From Puteibacter caeruleilacunae (lineage in GTDB: Bacteria > Bacteroidota > Bacteroidia > Bacteroidales > Prolixibacteraceae): a DNA stretch of 64,000 bases. A program made the position numbers and the translations under genes. Position 1 is the first letter of the stretch, and each line of letters begins with the position of its first letter. The notes beneath the pieces were generated by a model that worked only from the letters and a program-made list of their open reading frames with translations, had not been told where the DNA came from and did not search any database. The stretch is taken from positions 1 through 64,000 of the forward strand of contig SJCO01000002.1 of assembly GCA_005217565.1 (NCBI GenBank). Reading direction: 5' to 3'. Below, one piece after another: positions 16,395 through 25,996 of the stretch.

Positions 16395-17663
16395 ATGAAT
16401 AACATGAAGAGTTCGAGAAGAACATTTCTAAGAACTTCAGTGGCTGCCGCAGCAGGGATGATGATCGTTCCTCGCCACGTATTAGGTGGTCCTGGCTTTA
16501 TTGCCCCAAGTGATCAGCTTACCAAAGGTATTATCGGTGTTGGTGGAATGGGTCGTGGACACATTCCTTATGAAGGCACTAAAGTTGTTGCTGTTTGTGA
16601 TGTAGATAAAAACCATCTTCAAAAAGCAGTACAACAAGTTGGTCATGATGTGAAAACATTTGGCGACTATCGTGAATTACTTGCCCTTCCTGAGGTTGAT
16701 ATCGTACATATCGCTACTCCTCCACATTGGCATGGTTTAATGGCTGTTGAAGCTGCTCGTGCAGGTAAAGATATCTGGTGTGAAAAACCAATGACCAGAA
16801 CGATTGGCGAAGGTCAGAAAGTTGTAGAAGAGGTAAACAAGCATGGACGTATGTTCCGTTTGAATACCTGGTTCCGTTTTAAAGATACTTTCTACGGTTT
16901 AGGTACTGATGTGAAGCCTTTGAAGAAGATTATCGAGAGTGGTGTGCTAGGATGGCCATTAAAAGTTACTGTTAGTGGTGTTACTGGTTACAACTGGAAA
17001 TTCTTCTGGAGTGGTAAAACAAACCTTCCAGAGCAACCAATTCCTGAAGAACTAGACTATGATATGTGGTTAGGACCTGCTCCTTACAAGCACTATAATG
17101 CTCACCGTGTACACTCTAATTTCCGTGGATACTGGGATTATGATGGCGGTGGTCTAGGTGATATGGGACAGCATTATCTTGACCCTGTACAGTACTTATT
17201 AGGAAAAGATAAAACCAGTCCGATTCGTGTTGACGTAGATGCACCTCAACAGCACTATGATGCAGTAGGTTCATGGAGAAGAATTGAATATACTTACGAC
17301 GATGGTTGTAAGATCATTCTTGATGGTGAGAATAAAGATAAGGATGCTGCATTTATTGAAGGTCCTAATGGAAAGATCTTCCGTGGATTTAAATCAGATA
17401 TTCCTAACCTTCATAAGTTATTGGAAACATTGCCTGATCCTGAGCCTCAAGTAGGATTGTTCTCTGACTCTGTACGTACTCGCCAAAAGTTTGCATTGAA
17501 CGAAATGAATGGTCACCGTTCTTGTACAATGGTGAATATGGGTATTGCCGCCGTAAGATTAGGTCGTTCATTGGATTTCGATCCTGTGAAGCAACGATTC
17601 ATTGATGATGAAGGAGCTAACCGACTGATTAATCAACCAATGAGAGGTCCTTGGACTTTCTAG
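16395..17663 (+). CDS. Gfo/Idh/MocA family oxidoreductase, Tat-exported
   Basis: This 422-aa protein has a Tat-type leader (SSRRTFLRTSVAAAAGMMIV). The Rossmann motif GIIGVGGMGRGH and the EKPMT motif (DIWCEKPMTRT) are clear, and the C-terminal domain has GGGLGDMGQHYLDP. Members bind NAD(P)(H) and oxidise or reduce sugars or glycosides; secreted Bacteroidota members often oxidise the 3-OH of a glycoside, using tightly bound cofactor. The next gene encodes two DUF1080 domains, which act on 3-keto-glycosides, so a 3-keto route in the periplasm is the best inference. An ATG nine bases downstream is an alternative start. Substrate unknown. Confidence 0.85.
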   Translation: MNNMKSSRRTFLRTSVAAAAGMMIVPRHVLGGPGFIAPSDQLTKGIIGVGGMGRGHIPYEGTKVVAVCDVDKNHLQKAVQQVGHDVKTFGDYRELLALPEVDIVHIATPPHWHGLMAVEAARAGKDIWCEKPMTRTIGEGQKVVEEVNKHGRMFRLNTWFRFKDTFYGLGTDVKPLKKIIESGVLGWPLKVTVSGVTGYNWKFFWSGKTNLPEQPIPEELDYDMWLGPAPYKHYNAHRVHSNFRGYWDYDGGGLGDMGQHYLDPVQYLLGKDKTSPIRVDVDAPQQHYDAVGSWRRIEYTYDDGCKIILDGENKDKDAAFIEGPNGKIFRGFKSDIPNLHKLLETLPDPEPQVGLFSDSVRTRQKFALNEMNGHRSCTMVNMGIAAVRLGRSLDFDPVKQRFIDDEGANRLINQPMRGPWTF

Positions 17664-17711
17664 TGGTAGTGTGAGGTATCATTATAAGAACAAGAAAATT
17701 ACATAGACATA

Positions 17712-20700
17712 ATGAAGCAAAAAATCAAATCATATATCGCGTTGTTCCTAATCCTTTGCATGGCTTTGCCATCTGTTGCACAGGATAGAAGAACACTTGA
17801 TACTAAAGTAGCAGATATACTTGCTCAAATGCCTACAAACGATTTTAATCATCTTGATCGTTTGATGGATGAGACTTTAAAACTTGGTTCTGAAGGACTG
17901 GAAAAATTTACTTCAATGCTTACTCCAACAGGTAAGGGAGATGATGTGGCAGTTAGGTTTGTAATCAATGGACTGACACGTTACACCAGCCAATTTGGTC
18001 ATGAAGCTGAAAGAGCATTATGGGAGAAAACAATGCTCAACACCCTCTCAAAACAAAAGGACAACAGCATTAAGGTGTTTGTTATCCGTCAGCTGAAGCT
18101 AATGGGTGGAGAAGCAACTGTGAAAGCAATCACACCTCTTCTCAGTGATGAAGTATTTTGCGAGCCAGTAGCACAAACCCTACTGACAATAGCCTCAGCT
18201 TCGGCAGCGGATGCTTTTATGGCATACCTGCCTAAAGCTGATGGTAAAAACCTTGTGACTGTAGTTCAGGCTGCTGGAACTATGAAGCTTAAAGCTGCTG
18301 TTCCTACAATCACAAAGTACGTTAACTCGGAAGATCTTAACTTACGTAAAGCTTCTCTTGCTGCTCTTGCACACATTGGAAGTGCTGACAGTTACAGTAC
18401 TTTGTACAAGGCTGCCAAAAGTATTTCGTTCGGTTATGACGCAGCTAATACTACTGCTGCATTTATGACATATGTTGATCAGTTAGCTGCTAACAATGAG
18501 TTGGCACTTGCTAAAAAGGCTTGTGCAACTATCGTAAAAGCAAATCAAGCTCCTGAACAACTTCACCTTAGCGCTACTGCATTGAAGATTTACGCTAAAT
18601 ACTTCGGATCAGAAGTTGAGCCTATGTTATTCAAGCAGGTTACTAACAGCGACAAAGCTTATCGTTGCGCTGTATTGAATGTTGCTCAGTGTTTAGGTGA
18701 TGTAGAGCAAACAAGAGCGTGGATTGAGAAAGCAAAGGAATCTACTCCTGCTGTTAAAGCAGACATTGTAGCGATGTTAGGTCGCAGAGGATGTCCAATG
18801 GCTTCTCCTTTCTTAAAGTCGCAAATGACTGCTAACAACGAGGCTGTTCGTGCTGCTGCTTTACGTGCTTATGCTCAGGTGAATGGTGTTGATGCATTAC
18901 CTGCATTAATCAGCTACCTTGAAAAAGGTCAGGATCTTAAAGTTACTGAGAAGATCATCAATGAGCTTATGGACAAGAAGCACCTTGGATGTATTGTGAA
19001 AGCAATGGATAAGTATCCTGATGCATCGAAAGCTATTGCGTTGAATGTAATTGCTGCGAAATCAGGTAAAGCCTACTTCCAAATTGCTTATGATGCAACT
19101 AGCTCTTCAAACAAAGCGATTAAGAATGCTGCTTATAAAGCATTACCATCAACTGCATGTTCTTGCAAAACTGATGCATTAATTTCATTATTGTTGAAGA
19201 CTGATGGTTCTGATCATATTGCTAACGTACAGAAAGCTATTTACAATGCTGTTGTAAACTCTGAGGATCCAGCAAAAGGAACAGACAAATTACTAGCTGC
19301 ATTGAGCAACACCAACAAAAAGGACCGTATCACAATGATTCTTCCTCGTTTGGGTGGTGACAAAGCACTGAATGCTGTTAATGGATTGATTAAGCAATCG
19401 AAATATAAAGAAGCTGCGTTTAACGCATTGGTAAACTGGAAAGACATCTCTGCTTCGGCTAAGTTGTACGAGATCTGTAAGTCTGACAATTCAAACTACG
19501 GAAAGAAAGCTTTCGAAGGATTTGTTTCTCAGGTGAAGTCTTCATCTCTTCCTGTAGACCAGAAGTTACTTCAGTTACGTAAAATCATGCCTTACGCTAA
19601 GAACCTTGATCAGCAAAAGAAAATCATCAAGTCGCTTGCTAACATCAAGACTTTCTTATCAATGGTTTATACTTCTCAATATCTTGACAACAAAGATCTT
19701 CAGCAAGAAGCTGCTGCTTCAATCATGAAGATTGCACTTCCTTCAAACGGACAGAAAGTTGGATTGTATGGTGAAGAAGTACGCACTACCTTGAATAAGG
19801 TAATCAGCGTAATGAAGGGACAGGAAAGTGATTACCACAAGACCAGCATCCGCACATACCTTAACAACATGCCAAAAGACAAAGGGTATGTATCAATGTT
19901 TAACGGTAAAGACTTATCAGGTTGGAAAGGTTTAGTAGCTAATCCTGTTAAGCGTGCAAAGATGAGTGCTGCTCAATTAGCAAAAGCTCAGAAAGAAGCT
20001 GACGCGAAAATGTACGATAACTGGAGTGTAAAAGATAACTCTATCGTATTCAACGGTCATGGTGCTAACCTTTGTTCTGCAAAAGACTACGAAGACTTTG
20101 AAATGATCTGCGATTGGAGAATTACCAAGCGTGGTGATAGCGGTATCTACTTAAGAGGTACTCCACAGGTACAGATTTGGGATACTTCACGTGTTGAAGT
20201 TGGTGCTCAAGTTGGATCTGGTGGTCTTTATAACAACAAAAAGCACCTTAGCAAGCCATTGAAAGTTGCTGATAACCTTGTGGGTGAGTGGAATACTTTC
20301 CGCATTAAGATGATCGGTGAAAAAGTAACTGTTTACTTGAATGGTGAGTTAGTTGTAGATAATGTAACCATGGATAACTACTGGGATCGTAGTATTCCTA
20401 TCTTCTCTAAAGGAGCTATCGAGCTTCAAGCACATGGTACTGACCTTGCTTTCCGTAATATCTACGTGAAAGAATTAAATGAGAAAGACTATGGTCTTAC
20501 TGAAGAAGAAAAAGCAGAAGGATTCACTGCGTTGTTCAATGGTAAGAACTTAGATAACTGGATTGGAAACAAGACTGATTACTTGGTTGAAGATGGTATT
20601 ATTGCTGTTCGTCCTAAGCAAGGTGGTCATGGTAACTTGTATACCGAGAAAGAGTATAGCGACTTTGTTTATCGCTTTGAGTTTAAATTGACTCCTGGTG

Positions 20701-21098
20701 CTAATAACGGTTTAGGAATTCATGCTCCACTTGAAGGTGATGCTGCATATGTAGGAAAAGAGTTACAGATTTTGGATAACACTGCTCCTATCTACGCTAA
20801 TCTTAAGCCTTACCAATACCACGGTTCTGTATATGGAATGATTGCTGCTAAGCGTGGTTTCCAAAAGCCTGTTGGAGAATGGAACACTGAGGAAGTAATT
20901 GTTAAGGGTACTCACATTAAAATTACCTTGAATGGTGAGGTAATTGTTGACGGTGATGTTCAGGAATTTATCGACAATGGTACTCCTGATCACCGTGATC
21001 ACCCAGGATTGAAGCGTCAGAAAGGACACATTGCATACCTTGGACATGGTTCTGTTGTGTTCTTCCGTAACATCCGTATCAAAGACCTTTCTAATTAA
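17712..21098 (+). CDS. HEAT-repeat protein with two C-terminal DUF1080 domains
   Basis: This 1128-aa protein has a signal peptide ending SVAQ. Residues ~30-700 are alpha-helical HEAT-like repeats (for example VKADIVAMLGRRGCPMASPF). Two DUF1080 (3-keto-disaccharide hydrolase, concanavalin-like) domains follow: ~728-922 (VSMFNGKDLSGWKG, GDSGIYLRG, FRNIYVKEL) and ~930-1126 (TALFNGKNLDNWIG, NNGLGIHAP, VVFFRNIRIKDL). It probably cleaves 3-keto-glycosides produced by the upstream oxidoreductase; the helical part may bind substrate or partners. Two catalytic-type domains in one chain may serve different linkages. The gap to the upstream gene is 48 bp, consistent with co-transcription. Confidence 0.85.
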   Translation: MKQKIKSYIALFLILCMALPSVAQDRRTLDTKVADILAQMPTNDFNHLDRLMDETLKLGSEGLEKFTSMLTPTGKGDDVAVRFVINGLTRYTSQFGHEAERALWEKTMLNTLSKQKDNSIKVFVIRQLKLMGGEATVKAITPLLSDEVFCEPVAQTLLTIASASAADAFMAYLPKADGKNLVTVVQAAGTMKLKAAVPTITKYVNSEDLNLRKASLAALAHIGSADSYSTLYKAAKSISFGYDAANTTAAFMTYVDQLAANNELALAKKACATIVKANQAPEQLHLSATALKIYAKYFGSEVEPMLFKQVTNSDKAYRCAVLNVAQCLGDVEQTRAWIEKAKESTPAVKADIVAMLGRRGCPMASPFLKSQMTANNEAVRAAALRAYAQVNGVDALPALISYLEKGQDLKVTEKIINELMDKKHLGCIVKAMDKYPDASKAIALNVIAAKSGKAYFQIAYDATSSSNKAIKNAAYKALPSTACSCKTDALISLLLKTDGSDHIANVQKAIYNAVVNSEDPAKGTDKLLAALSNTNKKDRITMILPRLGGDKALNAVNGLIKQSKYKEAAFNALVNWKDISASAKLYEICKSDNSNYGKKAFEGFVSQVKSSSLPVDQKLLQLRKIMPYAKNLDQQKKIIKSLANIKTFLSMVYTSQYLDNKDLQQEAAASIMKIALPSNGQKVGLYGEEVRTTLNKVISVMKGQESDYHKTSIRTYLNNMPKDKGYVSMFNGKDLSGWKGLVANPVKRAKMSAAQLAKAQKEADAKMYDNWSVKDNSIVFNGHGANLCSAKDYEDFEMICDWRITKRGDSGIYLRGTPQVQIWDTSRVEVGAQVGSGGLYNNKKHLSKPLKVADNLVGEWNTFRIKMIGEKVTVYLNGELVVDNVTMDNYWDRSIPIFSKGAIELQAHGTDLAFRNIYVKELNEKDYGLTEEEKAEGFTALFNGKNLDNWIGNKTDYLVEDGIIAVRPKQGGHGNLYTEKEYSDFVYRFEFKLTPGANNGLGIHAPLEGDAAYVGKELQILDNTAPIYANLKPYQYHGSVYGMIAAKRGFQKPVGEWNTEEVIVKGTHIKITLNGEVIVDGDVQEFIDNGTPDHRDHPGLKRQKGHIAYLGHGSVVFFRNIRIKDLSN

Positions 21099-21123
21099 TT
21101 AGATATTTTTTGATGATTTATTT

Positions 21124-21151
21124 AAGGCTGCCCACTGGGCGGCCTTTTTTT
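21124..21151 (+). terminator. Rho-independent terminator after the DUF1080 gene
   Basis: AAGGCTGCCC, loop ACT and GGGCGGCCTT form a 10-bp stem with one G-U pair, followed by a run of seven T. Confidence 0.9.
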
Positions 21152-21192
21152 GTATCTTGTGATCTTATTAATCAAAATCACTCAATAAACGG

Positions 21193-21684
21193 ATGAAGCG
21201 AAAAATAAATAATGCATATAGCACTATGGCCGGTGCAAAGGAGCAGTTCAATTGTTTTGGCTGCTCGCCATACAACGAACTTGGACTAAGAATGGAATTC
21301 TACGAGGAAGATGGTAAAACCATATCTGAATGGACTCCTCAACGACGCTTTGAAGGTTTTACCAATGTACTTCATGGCGGTATTCAGGCTACGCTAATGG
21401 ATGAGATTGCCAACTGGGTAGTTTGTACTCAATGTAAAACTGCTGGAGTAACAGGAGGTATGGAAGTGAAATACCGTCGCCCTGTTATGGTCAGTGATGG
21501 AGACATTAAATTGGTGGCAACTTTAAAAGAAAAGAACAGAAGAACCGCAGTGATAGATGTCGACCTTTTCAATGGAAAAGGAGAACTGGCAACGCAAGCT
21601 ATTGTTACATGTGTGATCTTCTCAGAAGAACTAGCAAAAACAAAATACATGTATCCAGGAGCAGAGATGTTTTATGAAGAATAG
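21193..21684 (+). CDS. PaaI-like hotdog thioesterase
   Basis: This 163-aa cytoplasmic protein has the hotdog core LHGGIQATLMDEIANW, followed by GGMEVKYRRPVMVSDGD and an RRTAVIDVDLFNGKG strand, as in PaaI/YbgC-type acyl-CoA thioesterases. The HGG and the acidic MDE residues are the expected catalytic or helix-start positions. The early FNCFGCSPYNELGL segment is typical of a subgroup with a Cys-rich N-terminus. It hydrolyses some acyl-CoA; the substrate cannot be told. It sits alone between two terminators and seems unrelated to the glycan genes around it. Confidence 0.85.
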   Translation: MKRKINNAYSTMAGAKEQFNCFGCSPYNELGLRMEFYEEDGKTISEWTPQRRFEGFTNVLHGGIQATLMDEIANWVVCTQCKTAGVTGGMEVKYRRPVMVSDGDIKLVATLKEKNRRTAVIDVDLFNGKGELATQAIVTCVIFSEELAKTKYMYPGAEMFYEE

Positions 21685-21693
21685 ATACCATAG

Positions 21694-21713
21694 CGCCAGG
21701 TGCTAACCTGGCG
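21694..21713 (+). terminator. Terminator-like hairpin after the thioesterase gene
   Basis: CGCCAGGT-GCTA-ACCTGGCG is a perfect 8-bp stem with a 4-base loop; the T-run after it is weak (ATTTAAT). Confidence 0.6.
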
Positions 21714-21909
21714 ATTTAATGAAACAAACCCGTTCTATCTCCCTCTACCTCACAATCATTTTAAATGATTTCAACAATTCTTAAACACAATTCAACAAAA
21801 GTGAAAAGGATCTTGGCATAATCACTATTCCCTTGCGCAATCCTGAAATATCATCACCTTCATATCAGGTAATTTTGAGTCAGTGAATTTGAATAGAAAT
21901 TTAAGACTC

Positions 21910-23121
21910 ATGAATAGATCAAAATTACTTAGCTCATTTATTATCCTTATGTCGGTGCTGATGGTCACGACAAATGGATTTGCAAAGAAGACGAATTGGA
22001 TGAAGAAAGCTGTTGAGACATCAGCAGCACAGTTGAAGTTGGCAGCAGAGAAGAATACTCCTGGATTAAATCCGAGGTCTATTAATCCTGATGGATCGAT
22101 GAGATACGCAAAACCACGTGACTGGACATGCGGTTTCTTCCCTGGTAACCTTTGGTACATGTATGAACTAACTGGAGACAAAGCTTTCAAAAAAGAAGCA
22201 GCTCGATATACCGAAGCATTAGATTCAGTTCAGTATTTTACCCATACACATGACCTTGGTTTCATGCTTTACTGCTCGTATGGTAATGGCTTACGTTTAT
22301 CTGGGAAAAAAGCTTACGCAAAAGTAATGCAACGAGGTGCAAAGTCTCTATCTACTCGATTTAACAAGAATGTAGGCTGTATTAGATCGTGGGATTTTGG
22401 TCACTGGCAATATCCGGTAATTGTTGATAATATGATGAACCTGGAGTTTATGTTCTGGGCATCAAAATCTACCGGTAAGGATAAGTACCGAAACATAGCA
22501 ATTTCTCACGCGAACACTACATTAGAGAATCATTTCCGTGAAGATTACAGTTCATATCATGTTGTTAGCTATGATACAATCACAGGAAAAGCCCTTGAGC
22601 ATCAAACGCACCAGGGATATAACGATGCTTCTGCCTGGGCACGCGGACAAGGCTGGGGTCTGTATGGATACACCTTGATGTACAGAGAGACTAAAGACCA
22701 GAAATATTTGGATCAAGCTAAACATATCGCAGCATTCATCATGAATCATCCTCGCTTACCAGAGGATAAGGTTCCATACTGGGATTTTGATGATCCTAAA
22801 ATTCCAGACGCACCAAGAGATGCTTCTGCAGGAGCCTTAATTGCTAGTGCACTATTTGAATTAAGCACTTATGTTCCTGACGGAGAAGACTATTTTAAGT
22901 TTGCCAAGACTATCATTAAGAACCTGTCTACTCCTAAATATTTGGCTGAGGTAGGAACAAATAAAAACTTTATTCTGAAGCATAGTACTGGTAATCTTCC
23001 AAACAATTCAGAGATAGACACGCCAATCAATTATGGTGATTACTACTATTTGGAGGCGTTGAAGAGATACAAAGACTTACGCGGAGAAGGAAAGAAAGGA
23101 AAAGGGAAGCAGGATCGTTAG
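21910..23121 (+). CDS. GH88 unsaturated glucuronyl hydrolase (first copy)
   Basis: About 403 aa from the ATG at 21910; a TTG 27 bases upstream is less likely. The signal peptide ends TNGFA. GH88 features are DWTCGFFPGNLWYMYE, LYCSYGNGL, VIVDNMMNLEFMFW (Asp of the DNMMN block is a candidate catalytic acid), ARGQGWGLYGYTLMYRET, and RDASAGALIASALFELS. It would hydrate and split the delta-4,5-uronic acid from oligosaccharides made by lyases, here probably the PL8 and PL13 products. The last ~12 residues (GEGKKGKGKQDR) have no counterpart in the next paralogue and are encoded by the composite repeat, so they look like a secondary extension. Confidence 0.9.
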   Translation: MNRSKLLSSFIILMSVLMVTTNGFAKKTNWMKKAVETSAAQLKLAAEKNTPGLNPRSINPDGSMRYAKPRDWTCGFFPGNLWYMYELTGDKAFKKEAARYTEALDSVQYFTHTHDLGFMLYCSYGNGLRLSGKKAYAKVMQRGAKSLSTRFNKNVGCIRSWDFGHWQYPVIVDNMMNLEFMFWASKSTGKDKYRNIAISHANTTLENHFREDYSSYHVVSYDTITGKALEHQTHQGYNDASAWARGQGWGLYGYTLMYRETKDQKYLDQAKHIAAFIMNHPRLPEDKVPYWDFDDPKIPDAPRDASAGALIASALFELSTYVPDGEDYFKFAKTIIKNLSTPKYLAEVGTNKNFILKHSTGNLPNNSEIDTPINYGDYYYLEALKRYKDLRGEGKKGKGKQDR

Positions 23122-23225
23122 TGTTCGAGAGGTGTCATTCACCTTTCAGCGTCCGCTAGGACCTAGAAGCGTATAACAACAAATAAAAACACGCTGTCAG
23201 GTCTAACGACGCTGACAGGTGTACA
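23083..23225 (+). repeat. Composite intergenic repeat, copy C (overlaps a CDS end)
   Basis: A purine-rich GGAAAGAAAGGAAAAGGG run and GGATCGTTAG (23112-23121) form the end of the GH88 gene, and the TAG of the decamer is its stop codon. The tail holds ACCTTTCAGCGT, GACCTAGAAGCGTA and a further pair ACGCTGTCAGGT / ACGCTGACAGGT at 23192-23222. Confidence 0.6.
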
Positions 23226-23270
23226 GTGGCAACATAATCAGAATATAGAAATCGTTTTAATCACAAGCAT

Positions 23271-24488
23271 ATGAAATTGAATACCAAACTTATCTCTCTA
23301 GCTGCTGCGGGGCTTATGGCTTTCTCCTGCACGAATGTTGAGAGTCAGCCGATAAAGAACAATCCTCAATGGGTGAAGCAAGCTATGGAAACAGTTGAGC
23401 AACACACAAAAAATATGTTGCCAAGAGTTTTAGAAAGCAAACAAACACCTCGTTCAATTGAAAGAGGACTAAGACCTTCGAGAGATTGGACCAGTGGTTT
23501 TTATCCTGGAACAATGTGGTATCTTTATGAATACACACAAGATAACTTCTGGAAAGAAAATGCAGAAACAGTTACTGAATTTCTTGTAGAAGAGCAGTAT
23601 AATACAGACGATCATGATGTTGGTTTTCGTGTATACTGTAGCTATGGTAATGGTTATCTGTTAACTCAAAATCCTGAGTACAAAAAGGTAGTCATTCAAG
23701 CAGCAAAATCATTAAGTACCCGCTTTAATGAAAAGACTCAAACCATCCAGTCGTGGAGTGCCAGAAAGTCCAGAGATTGGAAATTTCCTGTAATTATCGA
23801 CAATATGATGAATCTTGAGTTGTTATTCGAGGCATCAAAATTATCTGGTGATAATCATTTTGCAGATGTTTCTGTTAAGCATGCCAACCAGACAATGAAA
23901 TATCATTATCGCGAGGATTATTCTTGTCCTCATGTTGTTGACTATGATCCTGAAACTGGTGAATTCAGACGTATGGACTGGAACAATGGCTTCTGTGACC
24001 CTAAAGTTGCTGCCTGGAGTAGAGGTCAAAGCTGGGGACTTTATGGATATACCCTAATGTTCAGAGAAACGAAGGATAAAAAGTACCTTGATTTTGCAGA
24101 AAAGATTGCTGAGTTCTTGTTGAACCATCCAAATATGCCTGAAGATATGGTCCCATATTGGGATTACTCTTGTCCTAAAATCCCTACCATGCGTGATGCT
24201 TCGGCAGGAGCAATTATGGGATCAGCGCTATTGGAACTAAGTACATACAGCAAGAAAAATGGTGAAAAATACTTCGAGGCTGGAGAGAAAATATTGAAAA
24301 GTCTTGCTTCAGAGAACTACCTTGCAAAGCCTGGAACGAATGGTGATTTTGCGATCATGCATACTACTGGAAACTACATGGGAGGTAGCGAAGTAAACGG
24401 TACTTTAAGCTATGCCGACTACTACTTCACTGAAGGACTTTGCCGCTACTTGAAGTTGATTAATAACCAACCATTATTTAAAGACTAG
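23271..24488 (+). CDS. GH88 unsaturated glucuronyl hydrolase (second copy), lipoprotein
   Basis: This 405-aa protein has a lipoprotein signal (MKLNTKLISLAAAGLMAFSC, Cys20). It shows the GH88 blocks DWTSGFYPGTMWYLYEYT, VYCSYGNGY, VIIDNMMNLELLFE, SRGQSWGLYGYTLMFRET and RDASAGAIMGSALLELS. It is a clear paralogue of the preceding gene but is lipid-anchored rather than soluble, so the two may work at different sites or on different sulfation patterns. It begins an apparent operon with the sulfatase 3 bp downstream (ATG follows GGT after the stop). Confidence 0.92.
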   Translation: MKLNTKLISLAAAGLMAFSCTNVESQPIKNNPQWVKQAMETVEQHTKNMLPRVLESKQTPRSIERGLRPSRDWTSGFYPGTMWYLYEYTQDNFWKENAETVTEFLVEEQYNTDDHDVGFRVYCSYGNGYLLTQNPEYKKVVIQAAKSLSTRFNEKTQTIQSWSARKSRDWKFPVIIDNMMNLELLFEASKLSGDNHFADVSVKHANQTMKYHYREDYSCPHVVDYDPETGEFRRMDWNNGFCDPKVAAWSRGQSWGLYGYTLMFRETKDKKYLDFAEKIAEFLLNHPNMPEDMVPYWDYSCPKIPTMRDASAGAIMGSALLELSTYSKKNGEKYFEAGEKILKSLASENYLAKPGTNGDFAIMHTTGNYMGGSEVNGTLSYADYYFTEGLCRYLKLINNQPLFKD

Positions 24489-24491
24489 GTT

Positions 24492-25904
24492 ATGCTTAAA
24501 ACAACAGGAAATGCTCTATTACTAGGCTCACTCGTTGCTCTTCAGTCGGCAGGTATCGCACAGACTAAAAAAGCAAATCCACAGCAGCAAAAGCCTAATA
24601 TTGTGATTTTATTTGCTGATGATCTAGGCTATGGAGACCTTGGATCATATGGCTCGAAAAATATAGCAACGCCTCACTTAGACCGGCTTGCAGCTCAAGG
24701 TACGCGCTTTACAAACTTTTATGTGGCTGCTGCTTCTTGTACTCCATCAAGAGCTGCTCTACTTACTGGATGTTATCCTCAGCGCGTAGGATTACCAGGA
24801 GTAATTGATGATCGTTCAAATACCGGACTTAGCTCTGCGGAATTTACCATAGCTGATGTGTTGAAACAGCACGATTATGCAACTGGTATGTTTGGAAAGT
24901 GGCACTTAGGTTGTCGCCTTGAATTTATGCCTAATCAGCATGGCTTTACTGAATTCTATGGAATACCATATTCCATGGACATGTGGCCATTTCATCCTAA
25001 ACCTAGTCACAACTACCCTGCCCTTCCGTTATATGAGAATGAGACCGTGGTAGAATATAATCCAGACGTGAATGAGATGACAACAGTTTTCACCGAAAAA
25101 TCGGTTGATTTCATTGAACGTCATAAGGATGAGCCTTTCTTCTTATATCTTCCATTCTCCCAACCTCATGTACCACTTGGTGTATCCTCTAAATTCAAGG
25201 GGAAATCGGAATATGGATTGTATGGTGATGCAGTGATGGAACTCGACTGGTCGGTAGGAGAAGTAATGAAAGCCATTGAAGCTGCTGGAGTTGCTGATAA
25301 TACAATCATCATGTTCTCTTCAGATAACGGACCGTGGCTTACCTATGGAAACCATGCAGGTAGCTCTGGCGATTTGAGAGAAGGAAAAGGAACCGTATTT
25401 GGAGGTGGACAAAAAGTTCCGTTTATCGTATCGATGCCTGGAACCATTCCTTCGGGAGCAGTTAATGAGGAGGTGATAACTGCAATGGATATCTTCCCAA
25501 CGATCATGAATCTTACTGAGTCTGGATTCCCAAGAATGAATCCTATTGATGGTAAAGATATCTGGCCAATTCTATCAGGAGAGAAAGGAGCCAAATCACC
25601 ACATGAGGCATTCTTCTTCGTGAATAAAAAAGAAGTTCAGGCTGTACGCGCAGGTAAGTGGAAATTACATATTCCACATACATACCGTGTTGTGCTATCA
25701 AAGGGAAAAGACGGCATGCCTGGGAATCAGGATAACTATGGTGGAGAAATTGAACTTTCTCTTTACAATCTGGATAAAGATCCTGCAGAACAGCATAATG
25801 TTGCAGACAAGTATCCTAAGATTGTGAAGAAACTTCAACAATATATCATTGATTTCGATAATGATCTGAAAGAAAACAGTCGCCCAGTAGGCGTGACTGA
25901 GTAG
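24492..25904 (+). CDS. S1-family sulfatase (arylsulfatase A type)
   Basis: This 470-aa protein has a signal peptide ending GIAQ. Metal-binding NIVILFADDLGYGDLGSYG is followed by the formylglycine motif CTPSRAALLTG (Cys83 converted by an anaerobic or aerobic maturase not seen here), then GMFGKWHLG, MFSSDNGPW and a C-terminal LYNLDKDPAEQHN. It removes a sulfate ester from a glycan in the periplasm. The context (GH88, PL8, PL13) suggests glycosaminoglycan oligosaccharides; the exact position (2-O, 4-O, 6-O) cannot be read from sequence alone. Confidence 0.92.
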   Translation: MLKTTGNALLLGSLVALQSAGIAQTKKANPQQQKPNIVILFADDLGYGDLGSYGSKNIATPHLDRLAAQGTRFTNFYVAAASCTPSRAALLTGCYPQRVGLPGVIDDRSNTGLSSAEFTIADVLKQHDYATGMFGKWHLGCRLEFMPNQHGFTEFYGIPYSMDMWPFHPKPSHNYPALPLYENETVVEYNPDVNEMTTVFTEKSVDFIERHKDEPFFLYLPFSQPHVPLGVSSKFKGKSEYGLYGDAVMELDWSVGEVMKAIEAAGVADNTIIMFSSDNGPWLTYGNHAGSSGDLREGKGTVFGGGQKVPFIVSMPGTIPSGAVNEEVITAMDIFPTIMNLTESGFPRMNPIDGKDIWPILSGEKGAKSPHEAFFFVNKKEVQAVRAGKWKLHIPHTYRVVLSKGKDGMPGNQDNYGGEIELSLYNLDKDPAEQHNVADKYPKIVKKLQQYIIDFDNDLKENSRPVGVTE

Positions 25905-25920
25905 TTTGTGGTTTGTGTAT

Positions 25921-25953
25921 ATCAAGAGTCAGCTTACTGACTCTTGATTGTTT
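25921..25953 (+). terminator. Strong hairpin between two sulfatase genes
   Basis: ATCAAGAGTCAG-CTTA-CTGACTCTTGAT is a perfect 12-bp stem with a 4-base loop, followed by TGTTTG. It ends 48 bp before the next start, leaving little room for a promoter, so it may attenuate read-through. Confidence 0.75.
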
Positions 25954-25996
25954 GATCTTCTTATTCATTAATCTTTTAATTCAAAAATCGTTAAAC

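Noticed and set aside
21781-21830. Sigma-54 promoter before the first GH88 gene
   Set aside because: CTTGGCATAATCACTATTC has the -24 part but AT rather than GC/GA at the -12 position, and lacks the CTTCG/CGAAG elements.
25913-25996. N-terminal extension of the second sulfatase from a TTG codon
   Set aside because: It would translate through a perfect terminator hairpin and bury the lipoprotein signal that starts at the GTG 25997.
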